From: Trachythela sp. YZ-2020
Lineage: Eukaryota > Cnidaria > Anthozoa > Malacalcyonacea > Clavulariidae
Length of the DNA stretch: 64,000 nt
Reading direction: 5' to 3'
Assembly (NCBI GenBank): GCA_016169945.1
Contig: JADLSH010000363.1
Location: forward strand, 4,580,001 to 4,644,000
The position numbers and the translations under genes were made by a program. The notes under the pieces were generated by a model, which was given only the letters and a program-made list of their open reading frames with translations, had not been told where the DNA came from and did not search any database. This document shows positions 58,705-64,000 of this stretch, piece after piece; the first letter of the stretch is position 1; each line of letters starts with the position of its first letter.

Positions 58705-60048
58705 TTACTGTAAGCAGCGCGGAATGTACGTTTGCATGAAGCGTTTGCATTGCCCGCACTTCGCTGCCGTTATTGTACCGATATTTCGCTGTAAGGCATC
58801 TAGGAGAAGATGGGTTCGAAACTACATACTCCCAAAGGTACACACGCAAAAATCTCACATCTTGTAACATGTCTGCCAACAAGCCGTCAACAAGTTGTCT
58901 TCGCCTGCTTTTGACCCAAGTTGTCAACAAGTATGGAACAACTTGTTAACAAATTGTAACAAGCTTGATGGCATTATCAGACTTGTTACAAGGTTGTTCC
59001 AACAATAATATTGTTACAACCTTGAGTTGTCAACCTTGTAACATTCTTGTTGTATCATGGCTGTGACAGACCTGTTAGAACAACCTTGTAACAAGTCTGA
59101 TAATGCCATCAAGCTTGTTACAAGTTGTTAACAACTTGTTCCAAACTTGTTACAACAACTGGGAACAAGCAGTGCGAAGACAACTTGTTGACAGCTTGTG
59201 AACAGATTTGTAACAACTTGTTTGCAGACTTGTTACAATGTCTTGCCTGTATGGAGGTAGTTTTCGTAACTCGGTATTGGGAGCAGGGACAGGTGGATTG
59301 TTATGTGCTGGTGCGCCGTCATATATGAAGACGACTTCCTCATCAGCATCCAGATTGAGACGTGTCTGTGTAAGAAAATCAGCAAAGCGTTCACGATTCA
59401 TTCCTCCTAGAAAGGCCGTGTGAAAGACCAAGCCACCACTTGCGGATACTGCCAAGCAAACGGTCATGTTCCGTCCTCGCTGTCCACAAACCTGCCGATA
59501 CGCTCTTTCACCTACTCTTGCTCTCCCATGATTACGGGCAGTCCAAACGTTGTATCCGCATTCATCGATAAACACACAGTTCCGCAGGATAGCATGGTTC
59601 ATGAACCAGTCTGCATATTCTCTACGTTTATATCGGGTCTATTTCTTTCATTTGGAACGACTCGCGCCAGTTTAAGTGTGAACAACATCCCATTCAGTGT
59701 TCGTGCAACTGTACTTTCATGTACATTTCGGGCTTGTGTGGGAGAAGCTTTTTCGTGATTCTCGATTTATCTGTACAAGCGTTAGGACACAGTTGTCGTT
59801 GATAATCTGTTCAAGACAGTCTCGCATTTCCTCGTCAACTCGGATGTTGTTTCTGCCGCCCCGAGGCAACTCATGGTAAAGCGAGCCACTATCCCTCTGA
59901 TAAAGCGAGCCACTATCCCTCGCGCCGTTGACCGGTTAACTCCCAATGTATCCGCAACGAGTAAATAGTCTTCGTCTTTATTCTCAAAGGCTTGTACTAT
60001 TCGTTGTCTGTGCTCTTGTGAGATTCTACATGTATTGCGCCTGAACAT
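58705..60048 (-). pseudogene. Tc1/IS630 transposase, broken and interrupted
   Basis: Read on the minus strand from ATG at 60048: an N-terminal helix-turn-helix (CRISQEHRQRIVQAFENK, LLVADTLGVNRSTARGIVARF) with a small internal duplication of RGIVARF. After a shift comes HELPRGGRNNIRVDEEMR. A second shift near 59620 leads to the catalytic part: first Asp in NCVFIDECGYN, GGMNRERFADFL, second Asp in VVFIYDGAPAHNNPP, then LRKLPPY at about 59249. There a palindromic element (about 58855-59245) cuts in. The C-terminus resumes beyond it: RTHLLLDALQRNIGTITAAK then RFMQTYIPRC, with a stop at 58705-58707. The third acidic residue, expected just after LPPYSP, is lost at the insertion. Not functional; it could be moved only by a related active transposase. 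Confidence 0.8.
58855..59245. mobile_element. Palindromic CAACTTGTT-rich element inside the transposase
   Basis: Long imperfect inverted repeat: AACAAGCTTGATGGCATTAT (58960-58979) against ATAATGCCATCAAGCTTGTT (59099-59118), with CAAGTTGT/ACAACTTG words throughout and outer ends near CTTGTAACATGTCTGCC and TTTGCAGACTTGTTACAA. It splits the coding sequence of the Tc1 element, so it is younger than that insertion. Confidence 0.75.
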
Positions 60049-60209
60049 GTCCACGTACCTTGTACCGACTGCGTAGTCTACCGTTAAACACGCTCTGTAT
60101 TTATATGCTCGTGCAGTGGGACTGCTTGTATTGTTTCAACAAAGAGAGAGACACTTTCATGTCTCTACAATGCGTGTTAGGAATATTCCACCACATTCAT
60201 GCCAATTCG

Positions 60210-60624
60210 GTAGTGTTTAATTGAAAAGACATTTGTGTTAAATGATATGAATTCTATTGTTATTACAAACACACAGTTGGCAATTAAGATCATTGTAATG
60301 CTTATGCATTCATTTTATTGTTCGCCTGTTGGTGCTTAAAAATATTAAATCAATAACGTTTTCATTGTAATGAATACATTCTTCACTCTGATGACTAATC
60401 TCTAGATTTGTATGGTTCGCATATCCATTCTATTGTATGTTTATTTCTTGGGGTTGAATACCTTTAAACGATAATGAATGATTATGCATATTCAAATTTT
60501 TGTATTGAATACGGGTGTCATGCAATTCGCTGTCAGATCCGCCAACATGCATATCTCTACGTTTTATTGGTCGCTGGTTCATGCACATGGTAGCCCGTTT
60601 TATCTTAATGAGTAGCAAACGGTG
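60210..60624. repeat. Right terminal inverted repeat
   Basis: Inverted partner of 58243-58641, slightly longer through small insertions around 60290-60320. Confidence 0.85.
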
Positions 60625-60626
60625 TA

Positions 60627-61397
60627 CTAAGCTAGCTCGATCTCGGGCACTTTTGGAAATAAGTCTCAATCGATATTGAAATAACCTTGGTTTATTAATC
60701 ATGCATGCAAACATTCTCACGTGTCTATATACACGTTAAAAGCGACCTCATATACAAATCAACAAATTAATCAAAAAATGTTTAAAATTGTACCATAGTG
60801 TTGCTGTTTACCCACGGAGCCTTCCGTCTTCAGTAGCCATGAGACAATTCTCATCACATACGGGTTTTAAAGTTTAACACAGGAGAGTTTGGATTATTTG
60901 CCGTATCGTGATATCCGCATTTTCCAGCGTTCGTTAGAAGTGATATCGTTCTATCAAATTTCTGGACCTAGAAACTTACTTTATATTAACTCGGTTATAA
61001 AGCGCATGGGCCTAAAAATGTGTCTGGATTAAGCATTTGCCTCAACGTTTTGGTTGCTTAAAAGTTTTATCAAATTTTATATAATTTGTTATCATTTCTG
61101 TTAACGTCAGAGCTATGGTTTGCGTGATAATAGACACACAACGCTTAACGCTTATATATGAATGAAGGCGCGTGCGCTTTTGAATGTGCTCGTTTTATCG
61201 TGCTCGTTCTATCGTGCTCGTTTTAACGTGTTCCTTATAAACTAATAGGATCAGGGTTCTACAAGCTCTAGCGCTGATTGGCTAAGAGCTGATGTAAACA
61301 TGGAATTTATGCACCTTTTTGAATAAGCAGTAAAATAAAAAATGTTTGTCGGAAGTATACCTAAAATGTTTCGCCGCATGTAAATTTATAAGTTCCT
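60627..61397. other. No gene recognised
   Basis: Sequence between the transposon and the 3' side of the GPCR gene. Several CGTGCTCGTT-type repeats occur at about 61185-61220. Confidence 0.5.
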
Positions 61398-62510
61398 TCA
61401 CCTGGTTCTCGGTGGACGTAACTCTATTGGTGGTTGTTGTCTTCTTGAGTTTGCCCGACACATCATTTGCTGAAACAGGTGTTTGAAGGCTTCTCTGTAT
61501 GTTTGGTCCAGCCAAGCATAAATTATTGGATTGCATAGACTGTTAAACAGCGGGAGTGTGTATATTACAGAACCAATTATGTTGATCCGATACAAGTAGC
61601 TTAATGATTTGTTATCCCAATCAATAAAATTTGGATAGTAATAGAACAGAAACCTCCAAATAAAGCGAGGACCCCAGCAAAATATAAATACTCCCGCGAC
61701 AACCAACAACATACGAATCACTTTTAGATTTTGACGAAAAGCAGTTCGTTGGTTCTGCCGATCATTGGAAGTTTGGCCAAGTTCGCCATTCCGAAGCATT
61801 TTTTGTCGTTTATGAGCAACAAGAAAAATGAGAGCGTACATAACTAGTATGACTACGATGGGTAGAAAAAACGCACTTATCGACAAAAAGGTAAAGAATC
61901 CTTTCAATTTATTATAGTCGGCGCGAGAGCAAGGACCGATGCCGGTAGACAGAATTCCCTTGCTCCCTGAACGAGGAGTGGCGGCGTAGGTGGCAAAGGC
62001 AGTTGAAATCAACCCAATGATGAAAATTGCTTTCAGTGACGTGGAAGATGTCATTCGTGATCTATACTGTAGTGGTTTGCTGATTTTAAGATATCGGTCA
62101 AAACTGATGAACGTCAGTGTATAAATAGATGCTGCTAACGCGAAGGTATCTATCCACACCATAAAACGACAAAGATGAATTGACATGGCGTGTCGCGATT
62201 CATGATCGAGATTGTGTTGATAAAACCTTAATGGTGCTACAAACATACCAACCAAAAGGTCAGCGACAGCCAAAGAAGCAATAAAATATTTATTTGGTTG
62301 GTGAAGACTTCTTTCTCTCCAGGTGGCAACCAAAACTAAAGTATTTCCCAGAATTGTGAAGATGGTGATAAAAATAAGTATAATTTTCTCTGATAAATAA
62401 ACTCGCTCCTGAAATTCTTTCAATTTCATCCTGTCACTGTTCGTCCATTCATCCATCCCTGTTTCATTATTTGTATGATTATATATAGCACTGGTAATGT
62501 TTGCCAACAT
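61398..62510 (-). CDS. Class A (rhodopsin-like) GPCR, aminergic-type features, intronless
   Basis: Intact 370-residue receptor from ATG at 62510. The N-terminus has three N-glycosylation sites (N4, N11, N15). Class A marks in order: GN56 in TM1; LAVAD84 in TM2; C114 at the TM3 start, paired with C194 in the second outer loop; D121 seven residues after C114, the position that binds the amine group in biogenic-amine receptors; DRY 138-140; Pro217 in TM5; a basic third inner loop of about 40 residues; CWGP 278-281 in TM6; NPIIY 327-331 in TM7; then helix 8 (REAFKHLF) and an Arg-rich tail. The usual TM4 Trp is not seen. It acts at the plasma membrane through G proteins; the ligand is unknown. The Asp suggests an amine, but cnidarian class A receptors with this residue often lack clear orthologues, so no symbol is given. 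No neighbour gives functional context. Confidence 0.93.
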   Translation of the reverse strand: MLANITSAIYNHTNNETGMDEWTNSDRMKLKEFQERVYLSEKIILIFITIFTILGNTLVLVATWRERSLHQPNKYFIASLAVADLLVGMFVAPLRFYQHNLDHESRHAMSIHLCRFMVWIDTFALAASIYTLTFISFDRYLKISKPLQYRSRMTSSTSLKAIFIIGLISTAFATYAATPRSGSKGILSTGIGPCSRADYNKLKGFFTFLSISAFFLPIVVILVMYALIFLVAHKRQKMLRNGELGQTSNDRQNQRTAFRQNLKVIRMLLVVAGVFIFCWGPRFIWRFLFYYYPNFIDWDNKSLSYLYRINIIGSVIYTLPLFNSLCNPIIYAWLDQTYREAFKHLFQQMMCRANSRRQQPPIELRPPRTR

Positions 62511-63860
62511 CAAAGCAAAACTTGGCCCTAGGTAATGAATAAAAATACCACACTATATATATAGTCAGACAAATTTAAGGATGCTGCAATACGCGCTTCT
62601 AGTAAGCTAATAAGTAAATTTTTCGCCTATTGACATGCATGACACAGAATTCTAAATCATTTGAATATTATATTTAGTTATTTCTGTATTTTTCGTATAT
62701 TTTAAAGAACTCATGTGGAATTTTAGAGAAAATACAGTGAAGAAGACCATGAAGAGCTGTAGTGGGAAAATTGTCCTGAACTCCCAAGATCATAGAATCT
62801 AAACACATATTTCGATATTAAGCCTAATGATCATAATAAACTCCTCCACTCAAAGACTGCATGCCTACGTCAATTATTAATTGCACGTCAAAAGCAAGAT
62901 AAACCTTTGTGCATCTCTCATGCAATTTTCATCCAAATTAAACTTAAATTTGACCGATTGGTCCCTGGTTAAGACCATAATACTCCACCACTTGATTTTT
63001 GTATTAATCTGTTTGATATTTTTGAGTAACCTGTTGACAGAAAAACAACCACACATACAAACACACACATCTCGAGGTGAAAACATGACGTCATTGCGGA
63101 GTTCATCGCCGCATTTTTCGACTGTATAGTAAAGCATGTCAGTCACCTTGTGTTTGAGTACCATTCATTTCTACCATCAGAGATGTATTGAATATATCCA
63201 TTACACAACCAAATGATATTTCATAAACAATTCTTCAAATAACTGAAAGAAAAAAAGTAATTATTCATTTTCTGTTATGATTACTGTAATCTTTTATTAA
63301 GCCCCCTCTCTCAAATAAAAATGCCTTTCAAATAACCACCTTTTAACAGTAGTCAATTTATTAAATCTCTTTCTGTATCACACCCCTCCCCATTCACAAC
63401 AAAGACACACATATTATCGTGGAAGTTCGGATAAACCCACTTCTCTATTAAGCACCCCATGTCTAATAAGCTCTCTTTCTCTTTTAAGTTATCCCTCTTT
63501 ATTAAGGTCCCTCTCCAATAATTTACCCCCTCAAACTTGCACGAGAATTGCGATAATTTGAAAACACAGTCTGAAAGGGGCATACACGTATCACGACATT
63601 GATTGCATTATATACCTGCACATAGTTTTTGTTATTCTGTTTGTTGCAAAAATATAAGTATTGCAATTGAGAACAGATAGACATTTCATTTTGATATTTC
63701 AATTTGAATCATGTTGACCAACATCTACAAATGTTACCGGAGGCATACGGTTTAACGTCTTTATTAAAGTAGTTGACATGAAGGTATATAGGTTTACAAC
63801 CTAGCTATTACTAACAGCTTTTCAAGCAAAGGCTGCATCTTCTCCCTCACTTATTTTATG
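62511..63860. other. 5' flank of the GPCR gene; no other gene
   Basis: AT-rich. Several short frames occur (62877-63164, 63353-63583) without motifs. It probably holds the GPCR promoter. Confidence 0.5.
63086..63093. promoter_or_regulatory. CRE-type site
   Basis: TGACGTCA, the full palindromic CREB site, about 575 bp upstream of the GPCR start. Single-motif evidence only. Confidence 0.25.
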
Positions 63861-63861
63861 A

Positions 63862-63953
63862 CCTGAGTGATGCTCCGACATAGGGACTTGAACCAATGAC
63901 CTAGCGCTTCGCAGTTCGATGTTTAAAACAACTGAGCTAACAGCTGCGCTATG
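63862..63953 (-). mobile_element. tRNA-derived SINE head
   Basis: On the minus strand TTAGCTCAGTTG (63940-63929) matches a pol III box A, and GGTTCAAGTCCC (63894-63883) matches box B, at tRNA-like spacing. The anticodon and acceptor stems do not pair properly and the 3' side continues into non-tRNA sequence, so it is a SINE and not a tRNA gene. The tail end was not found. Confidence 0.65.
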
Positions 63954-64000
63954 AATGTGCTCTAGTTAACTATACTATGTATCTATCATATCCTAAAATG

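Larger units (their letters stand above)
58243..60624 (-). mobile_element. Tc1/IS630-type transposon with long inverted repeats, complete ends
   Basis: Ends CATCGTTTGCTACTCATT at 58243 and its inverted match (AATGAGTAGCAAACG then GTG) ending at 60624. TA lies on both sides (58241-58242 and 60625-60626), the target duplication typical of this superfamily. Inverted repeats are about 400 bp (58243-58641; 60210-60624), much longer than in most Tc1 elements. The inside carries a broken transposase on the minus strand, itself interrupted by a palindromic element. Length 2,382 bp. Confidence 0.85.

Noticed and set aside
59238..59758. Plus-strand frames in the transposase region
   Set aside because: Antisense shadows of the minus-strand transposase, whose motifs are clear.
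60430..60720. 96-codon minus-strand frame
   Set aside because: It overlaps the right inverted repeat of the Tc1 element and its flank, and has no similarity to a known domain.
62877..63164. Open frames on both strands upstream of the GPCR
   Set aside because: No domain, signal peptide or splice signals; lengths are as expected by chance.
63883..63940. Functional tRNA gene
   Set aside because: Box A and box B are present, but anticodon and acceptor stems do not pair, so it is called a SINE.

Overview
The window is animal nuclear DNA, most likely from a cnidarian. The evidence is intron-split genes with GT-AG junctions, class A and Methuselah-like GPCR sequence, satellite DNA, and metazoan mobile-element families: Penelope-like retroelements with GIY-YIG and hammerhead parts, Tc1/mariner, Harbinger-like, LINE and tRNA-SINE. 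The cnidarian call rests on the look of the multicopy protein families (GCDTTSAF/CXC protein, Penelope C-termini). It is an inference, and no species is claimed.

Layout. (1) 1-11,554: a higher-order repeat. A roughly 1-kb foldback-like unit alternates with arrays of a degenerate tetranucleotide (ACTT and variants, up to 3.3 kb). Each complete unit also carries the same 45-codon reading frame on the minus strand. It ends exactly where the array, read on that strand as GTAAGTAAGT, begins. (2) 11,555-40,192: a 28.6-kb satellite of 43-bp monomers (about 555 by length). It is broken 17 times by a related block that is 344-348 bp when complete. (3) 40,193-49,489: a diverged GATC-rich repeat, a minisatellite, a broken transposase with a paired (Pax-like) DNA-binding region, a 101-bp hammerhead-bearing insertion with 13-bp target duplications, and a probable multi-exon gene of unknown function (45,479-48,033). 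(4) 49,490-53,551: a secreted or membrane leader exon and a damaged Methuselah-like GPCR split by a MITE. These are followed by a LINE 3' end with a Harbinger-like element nested in it, and a broken GCDT/CXC protein. (5) 53,552-60,626: mostly mobile-element debris, including a second hammerhead copy, Penelope RT and GIY-YIG remnants, and a complete-ended but dead Tc1/IS630-type element with roughly 400-bp inverted repeats and TA target sites. (6) 60,627-64,000: one intact intronless class A GPCR on the minus strand and a tRNA-derived SINE at the right edge.

Only the GPCR at 61,398-62,510 looks fully intact. The three-exon chain at 46,448-48,033 is the next best gene candidate, because its splice phases match. 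No operon-like cooperation is expected or seen. The main biology is how the two satellite systems and the nested mobile elements built this region. Alignment of the repeats, splice prediction and RNA data were not available; the calls come from reading the sequence.
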